Shown: positions 1 through 7,890 of the stretch, piece after piece
How positions within the stretch are numbered: position 1 is the stretch's first letter
Layout: every line of letters begins with the position of its first letter
NCBI GenBank assembly: GCA_050248955.1
Contig: JBFWRK010000001.1
Span: forward strand, 434,001 to 498,000
Length of the DNA: 64,000 nt
Source: JBFWRK01 sp050248955
Lineage (GTDB): Bacteria > Actinomycetota > Acidimicrobiia > Acidimicrobiales > Ilumatobacteraceae
Direction of reading: 5' to 3'
Translations under genes and position numbers: made by a program
Notes under the pieces: generated by a model
Seen by the model: only the letters and a program-made list of their open reading frames with translations
Database searches by the model: none
Told to the model about the DNA's origin: nothing

Positions 1-173
1 AGCGACTCCGCCTTCCCGTACGTCGGCGCGATGTCGAGGTGGTTGACGCCGGCGTCGAGCGCGAGCTGGAACGCACGCGCCGTGGCTTCCGGTGTCTCGT
101 CCCCGAACGCGGCGCCGCCGAGGATCGCGAGCGATGACTGGTGGCCGGTGCGGCCGAGTCGGCGAGTCTCCAT
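1..173 (-). CDS. Aldo/keto reductase, N-terminal part (runs off the window)
   Basis: Only the first 57 codons are present; the gene continues beyond base 1. The visible N-terminus starts METRRLGRTG and ends with VNHLDIAPTYGKAES, the beta-strand plus catalytic Asp/Tyr region (D and Y of the AKR tetrad) typical of NAD(P)H-dependent aldo/keto reductases. The ATG at 171-173 lies 7 bases after a TAGCGT hexamer (186 to 181 on the minus strand), so the transcript is probably leaderless, with its promoter overlapping the 3' end of the nitroreductase gene upstream. The substrate cannot be judged from this fragment. Family assignment is firm; specific function is not. Confidence 0.85.
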   Translation of the reverse strand, partial: METRRLGRTGHQSSLAILGGAAFGDETPEATARAFQLALDAGVNHLDIAPTYGKAES

Positions 174-183
174 GGAGACGACG

Positions 184-747
184 CTACGCCGATACGTGGA
201 GCAGCTCGACCGAGGGCCGGACCGGGGTCTCGATGTGCTGGTCACTCGGCCAGCCGAGGTAGACCGCGCCGACCAGACGGGTGCCGGGATCGAACTGGCA
301 GAGCCCGATCGTGTTCGGCGCGTCGGCGATCGGCGGCGTCGACCAGTAGCTGGCGAGCCCGACCGCCGTTGCCCCGAGGAGGATGTTCTGGATGCCGGCT
401 GCGACGGCATCACGGTCGTCGGCGCGCAGCCCGTCCCTGACCGGCGGCGCGCAACCGACCGCGAGCACGGCCGGTGTGCGGAGGTACTTCGTCAGCGTCT
501 TCGCCCGCTTCACCTCGTCTCCCTGGTCGGCGGCGATCATGTCCGCGACCAACGCCTCGCCGAGGCGGGCGCGGCCATCGCCGGTGAAGAGTGCGAATCG
601 CCACGGCCAGGTGCGCTTGTGGTTCGGGGCCCACATCGCCAGCTCGCACAGCTGGCCGACGAGCTCGGCCGGTACAGGACGGTCGCGGTCGACGAGCATG
701 CTCGTGCGCCGTGCCCGGATCAGATCCGCCAGGTCGGAGAACGACAT
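184..747 (-). CDS. Nitroreductase-family flavoprotein
   Basis: A 187-residue protein with the nitroreductase fold pattern: an N-terminal helix with RARRTS, then WAPNHKRTWPWRF (FMN and dimer contact region), and a C-terminal GIQNILLGATAVGLASYW stretch followed by LGWPSD. Such proteins bind FMN and reduce substrates with NAD(P)H. Three ATGs are available; the one at 747 is preferred because GGGAG sits 8 bases before it, while the ATGs at 753 and 765 have poor spacing. The WAPNHKRTWPWRF region resembles the C-terminal flavin domain of mycobacterial FbiB, which is absent from the CofE protein at 30.2 kb. A role in F420 maturation is therefore possible but unproven. It follows the ABC exporter genes on the same strand. 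Confidence 0.8.
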   Translation of the reverse strand: MSFSDLADLIRARRTSMLVDRDRPVPAELVGQLCELAMWAPNHKRTWPWRFALFTGDGRARLGEALVADMIAADQGDEVKRAKTLTKYLRTPAVLAVGCAPPVRDGLRADDRDAVAAGIQNILLGATAVGLASYWSTPPIADAPNTIGLCQFDPGTRLVGAVYLGWPSDQHIETPVRPSVELLHVSA

Positions 748-781
748 CGACATGGCTCCCAGCATGCCGCTTCGATGCCAA

Positions 782-824
782 CTCTGCTCACCCGCGGACA
801 TGACGTGTCCGGCGCTGATCAGAG
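782..824. terminator. Nested hairpin in the gap between ABC exporter and nitroreductase genes
   Basis: The outer arms CTCTGCTCA (782-790) and TGATCAGAG (816-824) pair with one mismatch. Inside is a perfect 6-bp hairpin, CGGACA/TGTCCG. No U-run follows. It lies downstream of the exporter stop at 874 and could end or attenuate that transcript. The sequence also belongs to a small intergenic family that recurs at 34124-34166. Confidence 0.5.
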
Positions 825-873
825 ACCGGGAGGAGGGTCAGAAGACGGGGTGAGCACGGAACCTGGCTTGGGG

Positions 874-2580
874 TCAGGGGACGAGGTGCCCGGCCTCGAG
901 GCGCAGGATCTGGTCGGCGCGGGCGAAGGCGACGGCGCGATGCGAGACGGCCAGCACGGTCATCCCGGCGTCGGCGAGGTTCGACCAGAGCTGCAGCTCG
1001 GTCTCGACGTCGAGCGCACTCGAGAGGTCGTCGAGCACGACGAGCTCGGGTTCGTGCACGAGGGCGCGGGCCGTCGCGACCCGCTGGCGCTGACCGCCCG
1101 AGAGCCGCACACCGCGCGGCCCGATCAACGTGCGCAAGCCGTCGGGCATCGTCGAGATGTCGGTACCGACCGCCGCGAGCTCGAGCGCCGGGCCGAGCTC
1201 GTCGTCGGAGAACGAACCGAGCGCGATGTTGTCTGCCACCGAGTCGGAGATCAGCTGCGGCACCTGTGGGAGGAACGCGACGTTCGGAGGGACGAGGAAC
1301 TCGGCGCGGTCGGTCACGAGCGAACCGTTCCACCGGACCTCTCCGGTGGTCGTCGCCTGGTGCGCGAGGCCGAGGATCGCACGCAGGAGCGTGCTCTTGC
1401 CGGATCCGATCGGCCCGGTCAGCACCGTGAACGTACCGCGCTCGATCGAGAACGAGATGTCCTCGATACCCGCGCCGTTCTGGTAGCGAGCGCCGAGGTG
1501 GACGACGTCGAGCCGAACGAGTGGGACGCGAACGCGATGCCGCAGCGGTGGGCGCCGCCGGTCGTCGTGCAGGCCGATCGGCAACGCACGCGGCGCCACG
1601 GTGTGCTCGACGAGCTCGTCGGCGACGAGGTGTCGCATGCGTTCGAAGGCGACGCCGGCCTGCCGCCGGCGAGCGAGCACGCGCCCGATCATCCGTGGCA
1701 GGAAGCTCAGCCACCCGAGGTACGCCGTGAACAGCGCGAGCTCGCCGACACCGAACCGACCGGACGCCATCGCCGACGCGCTGACCAGCAGCACGAAGCC
1801 GAGACCGATGTCCGCCGCGCCCTGGCTGAACGCCTGCACGCCCTCGTCGAGGACGCGGTCGCGGACTGCTGTCCGGCGGCGCTGATCGACGAGCTTGCGG
1901 AGCCGGACGAGCGTCGGCTCGACGGCGTCGTTCACCTTCACCGTCGTGGCCGCCGCCATGATGTCGCCGAGGTACCCGCTGACTGCCGCAGTGGCGATGC
2001 GGTCGGCGCTGCGATACGCCTTGATGCGCGAGTCGAGCGTGCGCGTCGCGAGCGCGACCGCGGCGAGCGGGATGAGCAGCACCGCCGCCGCGCGGGCGTC
2101 GACGCTGCCGAGCACGAACGCGGCCAGCACCGTGAACACGAGACCTGCGGAGACGTCGACCATGCCGTCGACGAACATCGCGACGTCCTCGGTGTCGTCG
2201 CGGAAATGCGTGAGCGCCTCGCCGGCAGAGCCGACCGGCTGCCCCGCCTCCGGGCCTCCGCTCGCCACCTGCGCGGCCAGCAGGTTCGCTCGCAACAGCG
2301 TCTGGATGTGCACCCAGGCCTGGGTCCAGTAGATCGCCGCGAGGTGCACGGTCGCCATCCGCAACGTCTCGTTCACCGCGAGCACCGCGGCGAGCACGTA
2401 CACCGTGCCGGTGTCGCCGGCCGTCAACGCGTCGAAGCCGCGCCCGAGCAGCCAGCCGCTCGCCACCGGGAACGTGAAGAACAGGACGAACGCGCCCCAA
2501 CCGACCCAGAACGACTTCCGGTCCTGCTGCGACGCCCGATAGGCCAATCGCCAGACGCTCGCACTCGTGCTCGCGCTCAC
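874..2580 (-). CDS. ABC exporter half-transporter B (heterodimer partner)
   Basis: A 568-residue type IV ABC exporter subunit: six-helix membrane domain (about 1-330), then a nucleotide-binding domain with Walker A GPIGSGKST near residue 392, a canonical LSGGQ signature near 493, and Walker B LVVLDDLSSALD near 515. The catalytic glutamate after Walker B is Asp, which is typical of the degenerate site of heterodimeric exporters. The H-loop SHR is present. The GTG at 2580 overlaps the stop of the upstream subunit by 4 bases (GTGA), so the two are translationally coupled. A longer upstream reading would run back through the partner's ATPase domain and is not credible. The substrate is unknown; lipids, peptides or drugs are all exported by this family. 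Confidence 0.92.
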   Translation of the reverse strand: MSASTSASVWRLAYRASQQDRKSFWVGWGAFVLFFTFPVASGWLLGRGFDALTAGDTGTVYVLAAVLAVNETLRMATVHLAAIYWTQAWVHIQTLLRANLLAAQVASGGPEAGQPVGSAGEALTHFRDDTEDVAMFVDGMVDVSAGLVFTVLAAFVLGSVDARAAAVLLIPLAAVALATRTLDSRIKAYRSADRIATAAVSGYLGDIMAAATTVKVNDAVEPTLVRLRKLVDQRRRTAVRDRVLDEGVQAFSQGAADIGLGFVLLVSASAMASGRFGVGELALFTAYLGWLSFLPRMIGRVLARRRQAGVAFERMRHLVADELVEHTVAPRALPIGLHDDRRRPPLRHRVRVPLVRLDVVHLGARYQNGAGIEDISFSIERGTFTVLTGPIGSGKSTLLRAILGLAHQATTTGEVRWNGSLVTDRAEFLVPPNVAFLPQVPQLISDSVADNIALGSFSDDELGPALELAAVGTDISTMPDGLRTLIGPRGVRLSGGQRQRVATARALVHEPELVVLDDLSSALDVETELQLWSNLADAGMTVLAVSHRAVAFARADQILRLEAGHLVP

Positions 2581-4334
2581 GGGACGACCTCCTCGTCGCG
2601 CGTGGTCGCTTCGTCGAGCGCCAGTTCGAGCAGGTGCCGGAAGCGGCTGCGATCGCTCGCCGCGAGCGTCGCTCGATCGCCGTGCTCGACGACCTCGCCG
2701 TGGTCGAGGACGACGATCTCGTCGACCTTGTTCAGCGTCGACAAGCGGTGGGCGATGATCAGCGTCGTGCGTCCGGCCATCAGCTCGGCAACGGCCGCCT
2801 CGAGCCGCGACTCGGTGACGGGATCGATGCGTGCTGTCGCTTCGTCCAGCACGACCAGGTCCGGCTTCCGCAACCACACCCTGGCCAGCGCGAGCAGCTG
2901 CGCCTCACCGGCGGACAAGCCGGCACCACCGGGCCCGAGAATGCGGTGGATGCCACCGTCGACGAGCGCGGTGAGGCCGGCTCGGCGGAGCGCGTCGCTC
3001 ACGGCGTCGTCGGTCGGGATGTCGTCGAACAGCGTGACGTTGTCGCGGATCGTGCCCGAGAGGAGCTCGACCTCCTGCGGGATGAGTGCCACGCGACGTC
3101 GGAGCTCGGTGAGCGGGATCTCGGCGATCGGGACACCGCCGAGCGCGAGCGTGCCGTTCGACGCCTCGACCAAGCGCAGCACGAGCCGCGACAGCGTGGT
3201 CTTGCCGCTGCCGGTGCGCCCGATGATGCCCACCGAACGACCTGCCGCGATGTGCAGGTCGACGCGGTGCAGGACGAGCTCGTCGTCGCCGTAGTCGAAC
3301 GACACGCCATCGAGATCGATCGCCAACGGACCGACGGGCGGGCTGGTCGTGCCGTGGTCGACGATGTCAGGCTTCACGGCGAGGAGGTCGATGACTCGCA
3401 CCATCGCGCCGTTCGCCTTCTGCACGGTCTCCAGCTGTTGCACGACGTCCTCGAGCGGCCGCGAGAGCAGCAGCACGTACTGGAAGAGCAGGAATGCAGT
3501 GCCGAGCGTGATCGCGCCGCCGGCGACCAGTGCCGCGCCGGCGACGAGCCCGACCACCGAACCGGCCGCGACGGAACCCTGGACGCCCCACCACATCGTG
3601 AGGAACGCCCGCTCGCGCCGCACCGACGTTGCCATCGCGTCCGCGCTCTCCTGGACGAAGCGCCACACGGCGTGGTGGCCCGCCGCGTTGGCACGGAGGT
3701 CCTCGGCCGCGGTGAGCCGCTCCTCGATGCCGCCGTAGAGACGAGCGTACGAACCCATCTCCTCGGACGACTCGCGCACCGCGCGGTGCCGGCCGCTGGC
3801 GACCATGACGACGGCGATCACGACGTAGACCGCGGCGCCGGCCGCGAGCCGCCAGTCCAGCACGGCCAGCGCGGCGACCATCCCGACGACGAGCAGTGCC
3901 GCGCTGACCGCTCGCGGGATGACCATGCCGAGGAAGTCGGAGACGGACGTGACATCGCCGTCGACGCGCTGGATCAGTTCGCCGGGCGTGTGGCGGCGGT
4001 GGAACTCGTGGTCGAGACCGAGCACGTGGCGGGCCATCCGCATCCGCAGCAGGTTCGTCGTCCGCCATGCCGTGATGGTGGCGAACCAGACCACGACGAC
4101 TGCGAACGCCTGGGCGGCGACGGCGATCGCGAGGTAGACGAACGCCAACCGGGTGAGCCCTGCGGCGTCGGTGCCTGATGTCGCTCGGTCGACCATCGCG
4201 CGGACGACGAGCGGGCCGGCGAGGGTGAGCGCGGAGCTCAGCGCCAGCAGCCCGCCGAGCGCGGTCCATCGCAACGCGTCGGGACGCAGCAGCGCAGCGA
4301 GCGCTCGCGACCGGGATGCGACAGGAGTGGACAC
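2577..4334 (-). CDS. ABC exporter half-transporter A (heterodimer partner)
   Basis: A 585-residue membrane ATPase. The transmembrane domain fills about residues 1-320. Walker A GRTGSGKTT is near residue 370, the signature is LSAGE instead of LSGGQ near 473, Walker B LVVLDEATARID near 493 has a normal catalytic Glu, and the H-loop is IAHRLST. The noncanonical signature faces the partner's Asp-containing Walker B in the dimer, so both defects fall in one ATP site. The GTG at 4334 is chosen because GGGAG lies about 9 bases before it and the membrane domain begins soon after. A longer open frame to 4655 is only read-through of the minisatellite and the dispersed repeat. It is the first gene of a two-gene operon. 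Confidence 0.92.
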   Translation of the reverse strand: MSTPVASRSRALAALLRPDALRWTALGGLLALSSALTLAGPLVVRAMVDRATSGTDAAGLTRLAFVYLAIAVAAQAFAVVVVWFATITAWRTTNLLRMRMARHVLGLDHEFHRRHTPGELIQRVDGDVTSVSDFLGMVIPRAVSAALLVVGMVAALAVLDWRLAAGAAVYVVIAVVMVASGRHRAVRESSEEMGSYARLYGGIEERLTAAEDLRANAAGHHAVWRFVQESADAMATSVRRERAFLTMWWGVQGSVAAGSVVGLVAGAALVAGGAITLGTAFLLFQYVLLLSRPLEDVVQQLETVQKANGAMVRVIDLLAVKPDIVDHGTTSPPVGPLAIDLDGVSFDYGDDELVLHRVDLHIAAGRSVGIIGRTGSGKTTLSRLVLRLVEASNGTLALGGVPIAEIPLTELRRRVALIPQEVELLSGTIRDNVTLFDDIPTDDAVSDALRRAGLTALVDGGIHRILGPGGAGLSAGEAQLLALARVWLRKPDLVVLDEATARIDPVTESRLEAAVAELMAGRTTLIIAHRLSTLNKVDEIVVLDHGEVVEHGDRATLAASDRSRFRHLLELALDEATTRDEEVVP

Positions 4335-4375
4335 CCCCGAAGTCTCCCGCCGACCGACCGCCACGCCCCCACGAA

Positions 4376-4520
4376 TATCGCCCGCCGCCCGCCATCCGCC
4401 GCCCGCCACCGGCCGCCCGCCGCCCGCCACCGGCCCTCGGCCGCCCGCCGCCCGCCACCGGCCGCCCCCGCCCGCCCGCCGACCCCCGATCGCCGACCCC
4501 GACCCACCCCGCCCGCCCGA
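4376..4520. repeat. C-rich minisatellite upstream of the ABC exporter genes
   Basis: Almost pure C/G sequence built from variants of CCGCCC and CCGCCA. A 21-base unit occurs intact at 4412-4432 and 4441-4461, with a partial copy before them. C is concentrated on the + strand and G on the minus strand, so a transcript of the exporter operon starting here would have a G-rich leader. No coding function is apparent; in-frame translations give only Gly/Arg/Ala low-complexity peptide. Confidence 0.8.
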
Positions 4521-4533
4521 ACGTGCCTGGGGT

Positions 4534-4746
4534 GAGATGAGTTCGGTCGTTGCGCGTAACGGTTGGTGACGCTGGAGCGCCGGAGTGTGCGGGTGCGACG
4601 TCGTCATCGGACGACGAGACCTCAGCCACGCCGCTTCTCTGCTCATCCGCGTCACCAGCCCCGGTCTCTGATCGGGCGAGGTCGTTGGATGTCCGGATCG
4701 GAGCGGAGAACCGGTCGGGGGTCGTCGGCGAGCAGAGAACCCGGGG
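4534..4746 (+). repeat. Dispersed intergenic repeat, copy A
   Basis: About 213 bases that recur in inverted orientation at 53462-53693. By-eye alignment gives about a dozen substitutions and one 19-base insertion in the other copy. It is rich in GAGCAGAGA / TCTCTGCTC words that can pair with each other. The 19-base length difference breaks the reading frames that run through it, so I regard it as noncoding. It has no transposase and no obvious terminal inverted repeats. The remaining sequence up to 4938 holds a CGCCACAAAGGCG mini-hairpin (4831-4843) and nothing else I can assign. Confidence 0.85.
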
Positions 4747-4938
4747 GCCGCGTCCCCATTTCATCCCTGCCCGGTGGCCACCCGGGCGATGCCTTTGGGG
4801 CGTCCCGCAGCACGTCTCCCGGCGCTCTGTCGCCACAAAGGCGGAAACGTGCGACTCGGCCGCCTGATCCCACGCGATCTGGGGCGGCCTGGCTCTCGGC
4901 TGGGGAGCGAGCCGACGAGACGTAACGTTCGGGAGGTG

Positions 4939-5286
4939 GTGACGATCGACGACGTGCGCCGGTTGGCGGAGACGCTGCCGCGCAGCACCGAGGGCGTGGT
5001 GCGCGATCGCGTCAAGTTCCGGATCGGGCGGATCGTCTACCTCGCGTTCTCACGCGACGACACGATGATGGGCTTCGCGTTCCCGAAGGAGGAACGGGAC
5101 GCGCTCGTCGCATCCGAGCCGGACAAGTTCCTGCTGCCGAAGCCGTCGGACCTTCGCTACAACTGGGTCGTCGTGCGTCTCGCCGCGATCGACGAGACCG
5201 AGATGCGCGAGCTCGTCCTCGAGGCGTGGCGGATGTGCGTGCCGAAGCGGGTCGCCGCCGAGTACGACGAGCAGCGCCCGAACTGA
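4939..5286 (+). CDS. YjbR/MmcQ-family DNA-binding-fold protein
   Basis: About 115 residues beginning (V)TIDDVRRLAETLP, with VKFRIGRIVYLAF, MMGFAFPKEERDALV and the C-terminal LRYNWVVVRLAAIDETEMRELVLEAWRM blocks of the MmcQ/YjbR family. The family has a CyaY-like fold and no settled biochemical role. The GTG at 4939 matches the usual N-terminus of family members. A GGGAGG lies directly before it with unusually short spacing, so the exact start is less certain than the gene. It converges on dapD, and its stop is inside a shared palindrome. Confidence 0.8.
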   Translation: MTIDDVRRLAETLPRSTEGVVRDRVKFRIGRIVYLAFSRDDTMMGFAFPKEERDALVASEPDKFLLPKPSDLRYNWVVVRLAAIDETEMRELVLEAWRMCVPKRVAAEYDEQRPN

Positions 5287-5306
5287 CCGGCGCGCCGGTC
5301 AGTTCG
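5279..5306. terminator. 28-bp perfect palindrome, bidirectional terminator
   Basis: Bases 5279-5306 form a perfect self-complementary sequence centred on GGCGCGCC. It contains the TGA of the YjbR gene (5284-5286) and, on the other strand, the TGA of dapD (5299-5301). One hairpin can therefore end both convergent transcripts. There is no U-tract, as is common for actinobacterial terminators. Confidence 0.75.
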
Positions 5307-6210
5307 CGTGGAGGTCGGCGTTCAGGCCGTCCCACTTCGCCGAGCGGGGCACCGCCTCGACGGCACCGGTCTGGCTGTGACGCCGGTACAGCAGCCCGCC
5401 GTGACCGCTCAACTGGCGCGCTTTGACGATCTCGCCGTCCGGGAGCTTCACCTGGGTGCCGGCGGTGACGTAGAGCCCGGCCTCGACGACGCACTCGTCG
5501 CCGAGGGAGATCCCGATGCCGCTGTTCGCGCCGAGCAGGCACCGCTCGCCGATCGAGACGACCTCCAGGCCGCCACCCGACAGGGTGCCCATGATCGACG
5601 CGCCGCCGCCGACGTCCGAGCCGTCCCCGACGATCACACCGGCGGAGATCCGCCCCTCGACCATCGACGTGCCGAGCGTTCCGGCGTTGAAGTTGCAGAA
5701 CCCCTCGTGCATCACCGTGGTTCCGGCGGCGAGGTGCGCACCGAGCCGCACGCGGTTGGCGTCGGCGATGCGCACCCCGGGCGGTGTCACGTAGTCGGTC
5801 ATCCGCGGGAACTTGTCCAGGCCGTGCACGTTCAACACGCGGCCGGCGGAGCGTTCTGCCCAGCGCAGCGCATCGACCCGCTCGACGGGCACCGGCCCGA
5901 GGTTGGTCCAGGCCACGTTCGCCAGGTAGCCGAACGCTCCATCCAGGTCGATCGTGCGCGGCTGCGCCTTGCGATGGGACAGCAGATGGACGCGGAGGTA
6001 GACGTCGGCCGCCGAGGCCGGCGGGTCGTCGGTGTCGATGACGAGCGTGATCGGCCGGATGTCGACGCCGCGGGCGGCATCGTGGCGCGCCTCGATCGGT
6101 GAGTACGTCGGCGCGGGCTCGTCGCCCCAACCGAGCTCGGGGAACCACGCATCGAGCGTGACGCCGTCGTGGGTGACCGTGGTGAGGCCGGAACCCCAGG
6201 CTGCGGGCAT
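5299..6210 (-). CDS. dapD: 2,3,4,5-tetrahydropyridine-2,6-dicarboxylate N-succinyltransferase
   Basis: The enzyme transfers succinyl from succinyl-CoA to tetrahydrodipicolinate in the succinylase branch of lysine and meso-diaminopimelate synthesis, in the cytoplasm. At 303 residues it matches the actinobacterial DapD type. An N-terminal domain (1-150) is followed by a left-handed beta-helix of hexapeptide repeats with the signature STMVEGRISAG-like stretch (here TSMVEGRISAGVIVGDGSDV) and GGGASIMGTLSGGG. The ATG at 6210 is only one base after the lysS stop, so lysS and dapD form an operon that joins lysine precursor synthesis to lysine charging. Confidence 0.95.
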   Translation of the reverse strand: MPAAWGSGLTTVTHDGVTLDAWFPELGWGDEPAPTYSPIEARHDAARGVDIRPITLVIDTDDPPASAADVYLRVHLLSHRKAQPRTIDLDGAFGYLANVAWTNLGPVPVERVDALRWAERSAGRVLNVHGLDKFPRMTDYVTPPGVRIADANRVRLGAHLAAGTTVMHEGFCNFNAGTLGTSMVEGRISAGVIVGDGSDVGGGASIMGTLSGGGLEVVSIGERCLLGANSGIGISLGDECVVEAGLYVTAGTQVKLPDGEIVKARQLSGHGGLLYRRHSQTGAVEAVPRSAKWDGLNADLHAN

Positions 6211-6211
6211 C

Positions 6212-7750
6212 TCAGAACACCTCGGGACGAAGGGTTGGGAAGAGGATCACGTCCTTGATCGAGTGGACGCCGGCGAGGAGCATCGCCACGCGGTCGATGC
6301 CGACGCCGAGTCCGCCCGTCGGTGGCATCCCGTATTCGAGCGCGCGGAGGTAGTCCTCGTCGACCGTTCCGGACTCGAGGTTGCCGGCTTCCTTCGCCGC
6401 TTGCTCGTCCTCGAAGCGGAGCCGTTGCTCGCGCGGGTCGTTGAGCTCGGTGTACCCGTTCGCCAGCTCGCGCGCGCCGACGAACAGCTCGAACCGTTCG
6501 GTGAGATGCGGATCGTTCCGGTCGGCGCGGGCGAGCGGCGAGATCTCGACCGGATGACCGGTGACGAACGTCGGCTTGATCAGGTCCGCCTCGGCAGTGG
6601 CTTCGAACAGCTCCTCGATCAGCTTGCCGGTGCCCCACTGCGGCTCTACGCGTACGCCGTGCGCGTCGGCGAGCTTGCGGAGGTCGTCAACCGGCATCGT
6701 CGGGTGCACCGCGACCCCGGTCTTCTCGGCAACGAGGTCGATCATGCGCGCTCTGGCGAACGGCTCGGCGAAGTCCACGGGCGTGCCATGCACGTCGACG
6801 ACCGTCGTGCCGAGCGCATCCTGGGCGGCGCGCCGCAGCAGTTCCTCGGTGATCGCCATCACCTCGGAGTAGTCGCCGAACGCCCAGTACAGCTCGAGCA
6901 TCGTGAACTCGGGGTTGTGCCGCGTGGAGATGCCCTCGTTGCGGAACACCCGCGCCATCTCGTAGACGCGCTCCATCCCACCGACGATCAACCGCTTGAG
7001 GTGCAGCTCGAGCGCGATCCGCAGGTGGAGCTGGAGGTCGAGCGCGTGGTGATGCGTCAGGAACGGCCGCGCGTGGGCACCTCCGGCCTCGACGTGGAGC
7101 ACGGGTGTCTCGACCTCGATGAAACCGTGGCCGTCGAGCGTGCGCCTGATGCTGGCGACGAGTGCGTGGCGGATCTCGAACGCCCGGCGCGCCTCCTCGT
7201 TCACGATCAGATCTGCGTACCGCTGGCGGTAGCGGGTGTCGACGTCGGTGAGCCCCTTCCACTTGTCGGGAAGCGGCCGCACGGCCTTGGCCAGCAACGT
7301 GAACCCGTCGAGCTTCACCGACAGCTCGCCCTTGCGCGTCGTCATGACGGTGCCCTCGGCGCCGACCCAGTCACCGAGGTCGAGCGACCCGAACGCGGTG
7401 AACTGCTCGTCGCCGACGACCGCCTTCGAGACGAACAGCTGGATCTCACCCGAGCGGTCGCGCATGGTGGCGAAGATCAGCTTGCCCTGCTCGCGCATCA
7501 GCATCACGCGGCCAGCCACGCTGACACGGACCTCGGTCTCGGTGCCCGGCTCGAGGTCGCCGTACGCGGCGCGCAGCTGGACGAGCGTGTGCGTGCGATC
7601 GAAGCGATACGGGTAGGGGTTCGCGCCGGCGGCCCGGAGGGCGTCGATCTTGGCGAAGCGCTTCGCCTTCTCGGCCGCGAGGCCGCCACCGCTCGGGGTG
7701 CCGTGCGGCTCGATGGTCCCCTCGGCGGGTGTCCCGGTGTCCTCGCTCAC
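6212..7750 (-). CDS. lysS: Lysyl-tRNA synthetase, class II
   Basis: A 512-residue class II LysRS that charges tRNA-Lys. The N-terminal OB-fold anticodon-binding domain (about 40-160, with SVAGRVMLMREQGKL) precedes the catalytic domain with motif 2 RVFRNEGISTRHNPEFTMLE near residue 273 and motif 3 GLGVGIDRVAMLL near 483. The GTG at 7750 is preferred over the in-frame GTG at 7759 because a TAGCGT hexamer (7765-7760) sits 9 bases before it, consistent with a leaderless transcript. It is the first gene of the lysS-dapD operon and is divergent from the M15 peptidase gene. Confidence 0.96.
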   Translation of the reverse strand: MSEDTGTPAEGTIEPHGTPSGGGLAAEKAKRFAKIDALRAAGANPYPYRFDRTHTLVQLRAAYGDLEPGTETEVRVSVAGRVMLMREQGKLIFATMRDRSGEIQLFVSKAVVGDEQFTAFGSLDLGDWVGAEGTVMTTRKGELSVKLDGFTLLAKAVRPLPDKWKGLTDVDTRYRQRYADLIVNEEARRAFEIRHALVASIRRTLDGHGFIEVETPVLHVEAGGAHARPFLTHHHALDLQLHLRIALELHLKRLIVGGMERVYEMARVFRNEGISTRHNPEFTMLELYWAFGDYSEVMAITEELLRRAAQDALGTTVVDVHGTPVDFAEPFARARMIDLVAEKTGVAVHPTMPVDDLRKLADAHGVRVEPQWGTGKLIEELFEATAEADLIKPTFVTGHPVEISPLARADRNDPHLTERFELFVGARELANGYTELNDPREQRLRFEDEQAAKEAGNLESGTVDEDYLRALEYGMPPTGGLGVGIDRVAMLLAGVHSIKDVILFPTLRPEVF

Positions 7751-7890
7751 GATCGGCACACGCTAGCCAGCGGCCTCGCCGAACGCCGTGGTCCGTTCCC
7801 GCCGCGACCTGCCCGCGACGTGCCCGCGAGCGTTCGCGCTGTTGCCGCGCGACCGCGCCGTTGCGGAACATGACGATACGGTTACGGGCC

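Noticed and set aside
31..3294. A 1087-codon open frame on the + strand
   Set aside because: It is antisense to the nitroreductase and ABC exporter genes, is mostly Arg/Asp/His low-complexity, and has no motifs. High GC content gives long shadow frames.
4335..4655. N-terminal extension of ABC subunit A
   Set aside because: It would translate the minisatellite and the dispersed repeat into Gly/Arg peptide; the GTG at 4334 has a ribosome-binding site.
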